From the NCBI GenBank assembly GCA_944383765.1, contig CALWQT010000011.1, positions 16,793 through 80,792 on the forward strand: a stretch of DNA of 64,000 nt. Reading direction: 5' to 3'. Positions 36,147-44,689 of the stretch are shown here, piece by piece (the stretch's first letter is position 1; every line of letters starts with the position of its first letter). The notes beneath the pieces were generated by a model. It made no database searches and was not told the DNA's origin. It saw only the letters and a program-made list of their open reading frames with translations. A program made the position numbers and the translations under genes. This stretch comes from an uncultured Lachnospiraceae bacterium (GTDB lineage: Bacteria > Bacillota > Clostridia > Lachnospirales > Lachnospiraceae).

Positions 36147-36575
36147 TTACTCGAAGATCTTCTTCACTTTTTCTTTCAGCCTGTCCATGCGCCTGTAAAC
36201 CGCCTTTTCGGTAATCTTCAGATACCTGGCGATTTCATGAGTGCTGTACCCCTGGATCTTCATCAGAACGATCTGCAGGGTAAGCCTGTCCACTGTGATC
36301 AGTACATGATACAATTCCTGATTCTCAATATGATCCAAGAAATCCTGTACTGTTTTCAGCTCTGCCTGATCAGTAGATGCTGCTACCGTATCCAGATATG
36401 TACCTGTTTCCTGCACACGCTCATAATATCGTCTGTCTGAATTAAATGTCTGGCGGTCATAGAGACGGATTGCTTCAATCGTATCTTCGGTAACACCATT
36501 GTCTCTTAAAATTTTTTCTTCTTTCTCTTTCCATAGTTTCCATTTATACTCTGCTTTTCCATGGTTATATGCCAT
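36147..36575 (-). CDS. Sigma-70 region 4-like protein of mobile-element type
   Basis: 142 residues. The C-terminal half has a sigma region 4 helix-turn-helix: DRLTLQIVLMKIQGYSTHEIARYLKITEKAVYRRMDRLKEKVKK. The N-terminal MAYNHGKAEYKWKLWKEKEEKILR is charged and helical, as in small sigma-like proteins of conjugative elements and prophages. ATG 36575 follows TTGGAGG; the longer frame to 36608 does not. It may regulate element genes that are now lost. Confidence 0.8.
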   Translation of the reverse strand: MAYNHGKAEYKWKLWKEKEEKILRDNGVTEDTIEAIRLYDRQTFNSDRRYYERVQETGTYLDTVAASTDQAELKTVQDFLDHIENQELYHVLITVDRLTLQIVLMKIQGYSTHEIARYLKITEKAVYRRMDRLKEKVKKIFE

Positions 36576-36683
36576 TTTCCTTACCTCCAATCTGATTTGT
36601 TTGAACATTCAGATTGGAAAGGGCGGAGAACGGCAGCCGATACCGGAAGAAGGCTTGTCCTTTTTCCCGACAAATATCGACAA

Positions 36684-36717
36684 ACAAAAAACCGCAAAGG
36701 CTGTTAAGCCTTTGCGG
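36684..36717 (-). terminator. Minus-strand terminator upstream of the parA fragment
   Basis: CCGCAAAGGC pairs with GCCTTTGCGG (36692-36717), followed on the minus strand by TTTTTTG. No intact gene feeds it; it is probably left from a deleted gene. The bases from 36718 to 36875 hold nothing I can name. Confidence 0.7.
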
Positions 36718-36875
36718 CAGTAAGAAAAATAAGAACTATATTGCAGAAATAAGGCTTCTACATTTGAAGCGTGAGAATACCAATGACAGTAGAAGCTTTT
36801 TTTGATAAATTATCCTCATTTATAATCGAAGCTGTGTAAATAGTCGCTGCTTCGGATAAGCAGCGGGGCAGCTGA

Positions 36876-37475
36876 AGCAGACCAGCACATAAAAAATCCC
36901 TCCAAGTCCTGCTGATTGATGCGGATGCACAGGCAAACTTAACCATGGCTCTGGGGTACATCAGACCAGATGACATTCCCATAACCCTCTCCACGGTGAT
37001 GCAAAGTATTATCGATGATAAAGCCTTTGATGTTTCACAAGGCATCCTGCATCATAATGAGGGCGTGAATCTGCTTCCGTCCAATATTGAGCTGTCTGGC
37101 TTTGAAGTCAGGCTGATTAATGCCATGAGCCGTGAGCGTGTTTTGAAAACCTATGTGAATGAGGTCAAAAAGAATTACGACTATGTACTGATTGACTGTA
37201 TGCCCTCTCTTGGCATGATTACCATCAATGCTCTGGCGGCAGCTGACAGTGTGGTTATCCCAACACAGCCCCACTATCTTTCAGCGAAAGGTCTGGAGCT
37301 GTTGCTTCGCTCGGTTTCTATGGTCAAGCGGCAGATCAATCCTAAACTGCGGATAGACGGTATCCTGATGACAATGGTAATGCCCCGCACCAACATTTCA
37401 AAAGAAATTACCGCTTCGGTGAAAAGTGCATACGGGCAAAGAATCAAGGTTTCTCTCATACGATGCGTCGAGTAG
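36876..37475 (+). pseudogene. ParA-family ATPase fragment
   Basis: Homology begins at KSLQVLLIDADAQANLTMALGY, so the N-terminal Walker A (KGGxGKT) is missing. It runs through YDYVLIDCMPSLGMITINAL (Walker B) to TNISKEITASVKSAYGQRIKV and then breaks off; the last residues SLIRCVE are unrelated. Both ends are therefore lost. It is typical of ParA-like proteins of conjugative elements and distinct from the chromosomal ParA at 42731. Non-functional as an ATPase. Confidence 0.85.
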
Positions 37476-37515
37476 ACTTTGTCTCGACTTTTCACTTCCT
37501 TTCATTTCAAATTTC

Positions 37516-38179
37516 TTTGTGATGAGAGGTTCAAGTCTCAAAAGCCCCTCACAGAACCGCACGTGCCCTATTAAGGCATACGGCTCTTCAATAAGTCATT
37601 TGCCTAATAAGCACTTTTCAGGTATATCCTCGGATACTCCAACGGATGTAACTTCAAGATATCCCTGTATTTCCGCCATGTCAGCCAATAAGTCTGGTCT
37701 CTGCGTCTTTTGCTTTTCCATAGTTCTTCCCGGACATACTTATAATACTTTTGCAATCCTATATAATTCCCGTATATCCCGTAATATCTGTAATGTCCGG
37801 CCAGTTTCACATTTAACGCTTCAATCGTGTCGCTTATGCTCTCGTGCATATGCTCCCATATCCATCTCTTTATGGCTTCACGTTTCATTTTCAGCTTCTT
37901 CCTGCTTGTTCTATGCAGTACACAGTACTTACCCCAGTGGCTTGTTGCATTGTAGTGCGTAAATCCAAGGAAAGGAGGTACCAGACCACCTCGCACAATC
38001 GATAACTCTAACGAAGCTCAATCACTTCACGCTTTCGCATTACGGCGTTCCTGTTCCCTGTCCTACGCTTAAACACCATTGTTAGCCTTTGGCGCTCCAA
38101 GGACTCGGTACTGGCGGTTTGCTAGGCCTTACCAGACTGGATTCCCACCAGCTATATATCCAGCGCCGAACTGGCGCAC
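37516..38179 (-). mobile_element. Deleted group II intron
   Basis: On the minus strand the intron starts with the 5' consensus GTGCGCC at 38179. It continues with about 190 bases of domain I-like structure, then jumps into the C-terminus of the maturase gene. The 3' end carries domain V (GAGCCGTATG ... CACGTGCGGTTC, 37551-37590) and a domain VI-like hairpin down to about 37516. Most of the reverse transcriptase is missing. The 3' boundary is approximate. Confidence 0.8.
37604..37990 (-). pseudogene. Group II intron maturase, C-terminal fragment
   Basis: The frame from FLGFTHYN onward matches the X and DNA-binding domains of bacterial intron-encoded proteins: KTSRKK-like RTSRKKLKMK, GHYRYYGIYGNYIGLQKYYKYVREELWKSKRRR and LKLHPLEYPRIY. 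All reverse-transcriptase motifs are absent. The residues before PFLG are read from intron RNA-type sequence, marking the internal deletion point. Confidence 0.85.
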
Positions 38180-38292
38180 ACCTCCTTACAGCATCATTAT
38201 ACGAGAAGCGGAGTACCCCCTCAAATATGCCAGCAAAAGGACGAAATAAACTTCAAAAAAATGCCTTTTACTCGGTAACATTCGCCCATCCA

Positions 38293-38460
38293 ATTAGCAA
38301 GGTTTTTTGCATGATTTTTCGGCAAATTAGCAGGAGAGGCAATTTGATTAGCAAAAATCGAGAATTTTCTGCTAATCATTAGCAAGCTAATCTGTGACAA
38401 AAATCAATCGTTCGAGTTCACCATGGGCACTTCCGATTAGCAAAAATGCTTCCTGCTAAT
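38293..38460. repeat. Cluster of ATTAGCA motifs at the right element end
   Basis: ATTAGCA(A) at 38293, 38326, 38347, 38378 and 38436; inverted TGCTAAT at 38370 and 38454; an imperfect AGCTAAT at 38385. Eight copies occur in 168 bases. No gene is visible from 38180 to 38546. Position just inside attR suggests arm-type recombinase or excisionase sites. Confidence 0.75.
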
Positions 38461-38491
38461 CGCTGTTTGTTATGTGTTCGATTTTTCTTGG

Positions 38492-38535
38492 GAAAAAGAA
38501 AACGCCGAAAACCTTGAAAAATCAACGTTTTCGGC
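38492..38535 (-). terminator. Terminator of the element-borne tRNA-Arg
   Basis: CGCCGAAAAC (38503-38512) pairs with GTTTTCGGCG (38526-38535); on the minus strand it is followed by TTTTCTTTTT. Confidence 0.85.
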
Positions 38536-38546
38536 GGAGTTTTTGG

Positions 38547-38620
38547 CGTCGCTAAGAGGATTTGAACCTCCGACCTACCGCTTAGGAGGCGGTCGCTCTA
38601 TCCAGCTGAGCTATAGCGAC
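38547..38620 (-). tRNA. tRNA-Arg (anticodon CCT), carried by the element
   Basis: 74-base cloverleaf on the minus strand: acceptor GTCGCTA/TAGCGAC, D-arm AGCTCAGCTGGATAGAGC, anticodon stem ACCGC/GCGGT around loop CTCCTAA, T-arm GGAGG-TTCAAAT-CCTCT (closing pair G-U type), discriminator G. It reads AGG codons. Its sequence is unrelated to the split host tRNA-Arg(CCT) apart from the anticodon loop. No good promoter lies directly upstream; the host tRNA promoter at 38760-38787 is 140 bases upstream and points at it. Confidence 0.95.
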
Positions 38621-38692
38621 ATTTAGAAAATCTATATTTAATTTTACTTGCTACCTTTTTCCTTTTCCTCCGAGGTGTATGTTTCAACACTT

Positions 38693-38701
38693 TCTTAGGA
38701 G
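38693..38701. other. attR junction
   Basis: TCTTAGGAG, identical to and in the same orientation as 27707-27715. The element lies to the left and the host tRNA 5' half to the right. Confidence 0.8.
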
Positions 38702-38732
38702 GACCCCGTTATATCCATTTAACTATGGAAGC
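38694..38732 (-). pseudogene. Orphan 5' half of host tRNA-Arg(CCT)
   Basis: Minus strand: acceptor GCTTCCA, TA, D-stem GTTA/TAAC with loop AATGGATA, G26, anticodon 5' stem GGGTC, loop CTCCTAA. What follows (AAAGTGTTGAAAC) is not tRNA, so this gene was cut, not regenerated. Acceptor and anticodon stems are complementary to the 3' half at 27675-27715. Confidence 0.87.
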
Positions 38733-38759
38733 ATCTGCGGAAAAATCCGCAATAATATT

Positions 38760-38787
38760 ATTATATCAGAAAATCAGAATACGTCAA
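38760..38787 (-). promoter_or_regulatory. Host tRNA-Arg promoter, now reading into the element
   Basis: Minus-strand TTGACG (38782-38787), 16-base spacer, TATAAT (38760-38765), 27 bases before the 5' half of the tRNA. The -35 box overlaps the stop codon of the DUF3881 gene. A transcript from here would cover the tRNA 5' half and then the element tRNA-Arg. Confidence 0.75.
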
Positions 38788-39662
38788 GCTTCAAATTTTG
38801 CAATTCCCTGCATCCAGATCTGACCTTTAAATCTCCTGCCTACTTCCGGTTCACCCAGCAAATCTTTTTTTCCAATTCCCACATGGAATAAAATATCGCT
38901 GCTTTCTACCGTCAGGTCATAAATTTCTTCTTCTGTCATGGAATTCACTTTCGTTTCCACATTTTTTATCTCACCAATAACGGAATACTGGTCACATTCC
39001 ACTCCGCAGGGCATAAAACAGGTATCTATAATAGAATAGATATCTTCTTTCATCATACGCTTCGATACTTTGGAATAAAGGTCAATATCTTCAATGGTAA
39101 GCGTCTCCATAGCATCTTCATCTCCGTTTTTTGCAGCTTCCAGAAGACTGTTTCTGTCTCTTGAAGCCACTTTGGAAAGTTCCACCTGTTTCGCTGTCAT
39201 TTTCAACGGAAGAAGTATCTTACCGCTCATGGACAATCCTGTCAGGCATACTCCATGAACTTCCTCAAACCGGTTATCTTTTCTGGCTTCCCGATACTCG
39301 AATAAATTTTCCAAAAAGAAAATAAGAGAAATTCCTACCCTGTATTCATCCAAAAGACCGGCACAGGTTTCTTTATCTGTATGTCTCTGGATCGAACAAT
39401 CTGCTGTAGAGGACAGGTCATCACTGGTCAGATAGGGGTAATAATATTCCCTGCGAAAATTCCCATCACGATCCATCTCTCCAAATATGGCAATCCCCAT
39501 TCCAGGAGCCACTTCTCCCCTTATCTCACACAGATTGGTATTTTCATCTATCTGTATTCTTCTTTTTTCCGTAGGATTTTCTATAATGCGATTTAAAAGT
39601 ACTTCCACATCCTGATTATTCCTGCACTGAGAAAATCCAATGGAACGCAGAAATTTATGCAT
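38784..39662 (-). CDS. DUF3881 family protein
   Basis: 292 residues, starting MHKFLRSIGFSQCRNNQDVEVLLN, as in the Lachnospiraceae-restricted DUF3881 family. No signal peptide or membrane segment; the function is unknown. The ATG at 39662 has AAGGTGG upstream, while the longer frame reads through a promoter and hairpin. The family-typical region EIRGEVAPGMGIAIFGEMD lies at about residue 45. It is transcribed separately from gdhA, with a hairpin at the very 5' end of its mRNA. Confidence 0.85.
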   Translation of the reverse strand: MHKFLRSIGFSQCRNNQDVEVLLNRIIENPTEKRRIQIDENTNLCEIRGEVAPGMGIAIFGEMDRDGNFRREYYYPYLTSDDLSSTADCSIQRHTDKETCAGLLDEYRVGISLIFFLENLFEYREARKDNRFEEVHGVCLTGLSMSGKILLPLKMTAKQVELSKVASRDRNSLLEAAKNGDEDAMETLTIEDIDLYSKVSKRMMKEDIYSIIDTCFMPCGVECDQYSVIGEIKNVETKVNSMTEEEIYDLTVESSDILFHVGIGKKDLLGEPEVGRRFKGQIWMQGIAKFEA

Positions 39663-39687
39663 GTTTCCACCTTCTTTGCAAATATAT

Positions 39688-39765
39688 TCCAGACAAACAT
39701 GAGGCGAAGAAAGACTTCGCCTCATGTCTGGACTATATTATATACTATTTGGAAAAAGAAAACAA
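39688..39765 (-). promoter_or_regulatory. Promoter and 5'-terminal hairpin of the DUF3881 gene
   Basis: Minus-strand TTGTTT (39760-39765), 17-base spacer, TATAAT (39737-39742). The transcript should start within two bases of a hairpin whose 12-bp stem (CATGAGGCGAAG/CTTCGCCTCATG) is extended by TCCAGA/TCTGGA across a 4-base bulge (39688-39732). Confidence 0.75.
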
Positions 39766-39772
39766 GGTTAAC

Positions 39773-41146
<1,374 letters not shown>

Positions 41147-41161
41147 CTATATCATGCAAAT

Positions 41162-41190
41162 AAAAAAGCCGGAACATCCCATGTTCCGGC
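41162..41190 (-). terminator. Terminator / leader hairpin between DUF4446 and gdhA
   Basis: GCCGGAACAT and ATGTTCCGGC (41168-41190) with loop CCC, followed on the minus strand by TTTTTTA. It lies 83 bases after the DUF4446 stop and 55 bases before gdhA. Confidence 0.9.
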
Positions 41191-41209
41191 CTCTTTGCCA
41201 TTGGTCTAA

Positions 41210-41238
41210 ATTTTATCAATTCAACTTGAGAAAGTCAA
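41210..41238 (-). promoter_or_regulatory. Promoter upstream of the gdhA leader
   Basis: Minus-strand TTGACT (41233-41238), 17-base spacer, TAAAAT (41210-41215). Transcription from it would meet the hairpin at 41190 about 13 bases after the start. Confidence 0.6.
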
Positions 41239-41272
41239 TGTTTCTCGAAATTGTATGTTAAAAAATACAATT

Positions 41273-41791
41273 TTACTGCATTTTCATCTCTCTGTATCCC
41301 AAAGCCTGCTCCAAAGCTTCTTTTTCTTCATTTCCAAGAAGCGTATCTGTCTGTCCCCGATCCACCGGTTTCATATACAGATAACATCCCTCCCTGCTAT
41401 GAACCGAATTGATCACAAAACCTGTATTTGTATAATCCAGTAATGCAAATGCAAAACTGAGTGTTCCGCCCATTCCTTTAAATGCATTATATTTTACAAT
41501 GCCAAATTTCTGGAAAGAAGCCCTCTGATTCCGGTTAAGTGAACGGATCGATTCTTTGTTAGCCTTATCTTCCGCTTTCAGATTTCTGATTTCTTCAATC
41601 TGCTCCATGATAATATCTTCCAGGGTTTCTGCATCTTTTCCTCTCATAAAATAATCATATCTTCGATACAGCTTCTTCATCTTTACCATGCACACGATCA
41701 CCAAAATCAGTAAAATTAAAGTGACTGCCGCCAATCCTATGATAATAAAGGCCGGATCAATTGCCCAGGTTCCCATAATGCTGTTTTCCAT
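41273..41791 (-). CDS. DUF4446 family membrane-anchored protein
   Basis: 172 residues. One N-terminal membrane helix (about 13-36, FIIIGLAAVTLILLILVIVCMV), a coiled-coil-like charged middle (55-90), and the C-terminal DUF4446 domain with FQKFGIVKYNAFKGMGGTLSFAFALLD and GFVINSVHSREGCYLYMKPV. Function is unknown; the family is regularly found downstream of parAB near the origin in Clostridia, as here (28 bases after parB). Confidence 0.87.
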   Translation of the reverse strand: MENSIMGTWAIDPAFIIIGLAAVTLILLILVIVCMVKMKKLYRRYDYFMRGKDAETLEDIIMEQIEEIRNLKAEDKANKESIRSLNRNQRASFQKFGIVKYNAFKGMGGTLSFAFALLDYTNTGFVINSVHSREGCYLYMKPVDRGQTDTLLGNEEKEALEQALGYREMKMQ

Positions 41792-41819
41792 CTTATGTCC
41801 TCACTTCCACTTTCTTTCA

Positions 41820-42731
41820 TTATTGACGGATAGATTCTATTAATTCAATAATTCTTTCCAGTTCTGCCGGAGAATAGTACTCAATTTCGATTCTTCCTTT
41901 ATTTTTATCTTTCCGGTTAATGGAAACTTTTGTTCCCATGATTGCTTTCATCTTTTCTTCCATATGCTGGAATGCCAGTGTTACTGCATCTGACTCTTTT
42001 TCTTTTTTCTTTTTGGTTTTTCCAAAAGATTTTACCAGCCGCTCTACATCACGAACACTAAGACCTTCCGCTAAAATTCTCTCTGCCATCATTACCTGGG
42101 CTTTCTTATCCTCCAATCCCAGCAATGCCCTGGCATGTCCACTGGATAATACACCTTCTACCAGCATTTTCTGTACTTCTTCAGCCAGTTTCAAAAGCCT
42201 CATGCTGTTGGTGATCGTAGTTCGGTTTTTCGATACACGGTCAGCAATTTCTTCCTGTTTTAGATGGAATTCTTCCATTAAACGTTTATAAGCCATGGCT
42301 TCTTCAATGGGATTCAGATCTTCTCTCTGAACATTTTCAATCAGAGCAATCTCCATTTTCTGCTGCTCATCATACTCACGGATTACTGCAGGAACTTCTT
42401 TCAATCCAGCCAGTTTCGCAGCTCTCCACCTTCTCTCTCCCGCTATGATTTCATAAAAATTCCCTTTTTTCTGGACAAGAAGAGGCTGAAGGACGCCATA
42501 CTGTTTCATAGAATCAGCTAGCTCCTTCAGCTGATCTTCATCAAATTTCTTTCTTGGCTGCTCTTTATTTGGTTCTATCATAGAAACCTTTAAAAATAAT
42601 TCTTTTCCCGGTTCCTCTGATTTCTTTTCTTCCGTTTTTTTCTCTGGCTCAGCATCCGGCACTTTCTCCGTTTCCGTATCTCCTCCGATTAAAGCTCCCA
42701 GACCTTTTCCCAGTCTTGTTTTCTTCGCCAT
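41820..42731 (-). CDS. parB: Chromosome-partitioning protein ParB (Spo0J)
   Basis: 303 residues. The N-terminal CTPase region has MIEPNKEQPRKKFDEDQLKEL, LQPLLVQKK and the GERRWRAAKLAGL motif; the central helix-turn-helix is KQEEIADRVSKNRTTITNSMRLLKL; the C-terminus is the dimer domain. It binds parS sites and loads SMC near the origin. The start overlaps the parA stop by one base. Three matching parS sites are in this window (27605, 43575, 44672). Confidence 0.96.
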   Translation of the reverse strand: MAKKTRLGKGLGALIGGDTETEKVPDAEPEKKTEEKKSEEPGKELFLKVSMIEPNKEQPRKKFDEDQLKELADSMKQYGVLQPLLVQKKGNFYEIIAGERRWRAAKLAGLKEVPAVIREYDEQQKMEIALIENVQREDLNPIEEAMAYKRLMEEFHLKQEEIADRVSKNRTTITNSMRLLKLAEEVQKMLVEGVLSSGHARALLGLEDKKAQVMMAERILAEGLSVRDVERLVKSFGKTKKKKEKESDAVTLAFQHMEEKMKAIMGTKVSINRKDKNKGRIEIEYYSPAELERIIELIESIRQ

Positions 42732-43501
42732 TATAACTCTTCCCCTCTTTTTATCACTTCTGCTGCCAGCATCCGGTAATCTTCCGCCCCTACCGAGCGG
42801 GTATCATAAACCGTGATCGGCATTCCATAGCTGGGCGCCTCCGCCAGTCTGACATTTCTATGGATCATCGTATTATAAATATTTTCATTTAAACTTTCCC
42901 GTACACTCTGAACCACTTCCGTAGACAGATTGGTCCTGCTGTCGTACATGGTAAATACCACGCCCTCGATTTCCAGTTTGGGATTCAGATTTTTTTTGAT
43001 GAGTTTGATTGTTTTCATCACCTGATTTAATCCTTCCAGTGCATAATACTCGCACTGAAGGGGAACTAATACAGTATCGGATGCAGTCAGAGCATTGATT
43101 GTAAGAAGGCTTAAAGATGGAGGACAATCAATAATAATAAAGTCATATCTGTCTTTTATCTGATCCAGGGACTTTTTCAAAACTCTTTCTTTCTGTTCAA
43201 TCTCTAAAAGCTCAATTTCTGCCCCCGCAAGATTTACATTGGAAGGCATAAGATCCAGCCCAGGCTGCACTTCTTTTACAATACAGTCCTCAACTTTGCA
43301 TTCTTCTATCAGAAGCTCATAAACTGTATGTTCCACACTGTCTTTTTCTACTCCAAGACCACTGGTTTCATTTCCCTGGGGATCAAAGTCTACTGCCAAT
43401 ACCCTCTGCCCCGCTTCTGCCAAAGTTGCTGACAAATTGATCGCTGTAGTAGTTTTTCCCACTCCGCCTTTTTGGTTTGCTATTGCAATAATTCGTCCCA
43501 T
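42731..43501 (-). CDS. parA: Chromosome-partitioning ATPase ParA (Soj)
   Basis: 256 residues. Deviant Walker A is ANQKGGVGKTTTAINL, Walker B YDFIIIDCPPSLSLLTINAL, and the DNA-binding C-terminal region GMPITVYDTRSVGAEDYRMLA. It acts with ParB in origin segregation and control of DnaA. It is the first gene of parA-parB-DUF4446, with a parS site 74 bases upstream. Confidence 0.96.
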   Translation of the reverse strand: MGRIIAIANQKGGVGKTTTAINLSATLAEAGQRVLAVDFDPQGNETSGLGVEKDSVEHTVYELLIEECKVEDCIVKEVQPGLDLMPSNVNLAGAEIELLEIEQKERVLKKSLDQIKDRYDFIIIDCPPSLSLLTINALTASDTVLVPLQCEYYALEGLNQVMKTIKLIKKNLNPKLEIEGVVFTMYDSRTNLSTEVVQSVRESLNENIYNTMIHRNVRLAEAPSYGMPITVYDTRSVGAEDYRMLAAEVIKRGEEL

Positions 43502-43574
43502 AGTTGCATCCTTTCCTTATACTCACGGAAAAGTATATCATATTTTTATTTATTTAACTACCCTGAATTAAAAA

Positions 43575-43590
43575 TGTTTCACATGAAACA
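43575..43590. promoter_or_regulatory. parS site upstream of parA
   Basis: TGTTTCACATGAAACA, one base from the canonical TGTTTCACGTGAAACA. It lies in the divergent gap between parA and the alpha/beta hydrolase gene. Confidence 0.9.
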
Positions 43591-43649
43591 TTGTCTTATC
43601 CATTGTTATCTATTATAATGAAGAAAAAGATTTCAAGGAGGCACGATCC

Positions 43650-44603
43650 ATGAAAACAAGGAATAAACTTCTCACCCTTCTGATTCTTTCTTCCAGTGCT
43701 GCTGCTGGAATCGCTATGATAAATAAAGGAATAAAAATATCTGCATTATCCAAACATTTGCTGGAAGACAATTCCCAGTCCCAATGTTACAAATGGCGTT
43801 TTGGCAACATCCATTATACCAAATCCGGTTCCGGCAAGCCCTTACTTCTGGTCCATGATTTTGACTATCCGGCCAGCAGTTATGAGTGGCACAGAATAGT
43901 CAGCTCTCTCTCAGAAGAATATACCGTATATACCATAGACCTTCTTGGCTGCGGACGTTCTGAAAAGCCGAATCTTACCTATACCAATTATCTTTATGTG
44001 GAACTTCTCTGTGATTTTATCAAATCAGAGATTGGACACCGTACTGATATCATTGCAACCGGGGAATCCGCTTCCTTTGCCATTATGGCATGCAATCACA
44101 GCCCTGAACTATTTAACCGGATCATGCTGATCAATCCAGGCAGCCTGCTATCCTATGCCCAGGTGCCCAATAAGAATGCAAAATTATATAAATTCATTCT
44201 GGATACACCGATCATCGGAACCTTACTGTACCATATGGCATCTTCCAGAGGTGTAATTGAAGAAATCTTTAAAAATAAGTATTTCCATAATCCCTATTCT
44301 GTCCGCTCCGCCTATATGGATTACTATTTTGAGTCTGCACACAAGGGAAGTTATCCCAAAGCCATGTTTTCCAGTTTAAAATGCAATTATACAAAATGCA
44401 ACATTGCCAACGCATTGAAAAAAATTGACAACAGCATTTACCTGTTAGGAAGTCAGGAAATTGACGGAATGGAAGAATCCCTGAAAGAGTATCAGCAGTA
44501 CAATTCTGCTATTGAATATTCTCTGATTTCCAAAGCAAAACTTCTTCCTCAGCTGGAATGTCCGGATAAGGTAATGAATGTGATCCGAATTTTCTTTACC
44601 TGA
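43650..44603 (+). CDS. Alpha/beta-fold hydrolase, secreted or membrane-anchored
   Basis: 317 residues. An N-terminal hydrophobic segment (about 7-25) resembles a signal anchor. The hydrolase core has PLLLVHDFDYPASSYEWHRIV (oxyanion region), VYTIDLLGCGRSEKP and the nucleophile elbow ATGESASF with Ser. The final catalytic His is not obvious near the C-terminus. Substrate unknown. It is the only plus-strand gene in the minus-strand block between parAB and rsmG, and is bracketed by two parS sites. Confidence 0.82.
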   Translation: MKTRNKLLTLLILSSSAAAGIAMINKGIKISALSKHLLEDNSQSQCYKWRFGNIHYTKSGSGKPLLLVHDFDYPASSYEWHRIVSSLSEEYTVYTIDLLGCGRSEKPNLTYTNYLYVELLCDFIKSEIGHRTDIIATGESASFAIMACNHSPELFNRIMLINPGSLLSYAQVPNKNAKLYKFILDTPIIGTLLYHMASSRGVIEEIFKNKYFHNPYSVRSAYMDYYFESAHKGSYPKAMFSSLKCNYTKCNIANALKKIDNSIYLLGSQEIDGMEESLKEYQQYNSAIEYSLISKAKLLPQLECPDKVMNVIRIFFT

Positions 44604-44616
44604 GTTTTTATCACAA

Positions 44617-44668
44617 AAAAAGAGGGCACCTTTTCGGTCATCTTATGACTTTTGAGGTGTCCTCTTTT
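44617..44668. terminator. Bidirectional terminator
   Basis: AAAAAGAGG-GCACCTTTT region pairs with TTGAGGTGTCCTCTTTTT, with an inner GGTCAT/ATGACT hairpin. It separates the convergent hydrolase and rsmG genes. Confidence 0.85.
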
Positions 44669-44671
44669 TCA

Positions 44672-44687
44672 TGTTTCACATGAAACA
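44672..44687. promoter_or_regulatory. parS site downstream of rsmG
   Basis: TGTTTCACATGAAACA, identical to the site at 43575, immediately after the terminator. Confidence 0.9.
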
Positions 44688-44689
44688 TT

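Larger units (their letters stand above)
27707..38701. mobile_element. Integrated element (about 11 kb) inserted in the anticodon loop of tRNA-Arg(CCT)
   Basis: Bounded by direct repeats TCTTAGGAG (27707-27715 and 38693-38701), which correspond to tRNA positions 32-40. It carries a truncated tyrosine recombinase near the left end, ECF and ABC transport cargo, a sigma-like gene, a parA fragment, a group II intron relic and, at the right end, a complete replacement tRNA-Arg(CCT). ATTAGCA motifs flank both ends. The recombinase has lost its N-terminal domains, so the element is probably fixed in place. Confidence 0.85.

Noticed and set aside
37426..37962. Plus-strand open frame of 178 codons
   Set aside because: It is antisense to the group II intron maturase fragment and covers intron domain V.
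38089..38382. Plus-strand open frame of 97 codons
   Set aside because: It runs through intron 5' sequence and into the ATTAGCA repeats; no coding signal.
27708..38588. Integration into the intact tRNA-Arg at 38547-38620 with the left tRNA half as its displaced 3' end
   Set aside because: Both contain CTTAGGAG, but the left half (acceptor TGGGAGC, stem GACTC) does not pair with that tRNA's 5' half (GTCGCTA, ACCGC). The 5' half at 38694-38732 pairs fully instead.
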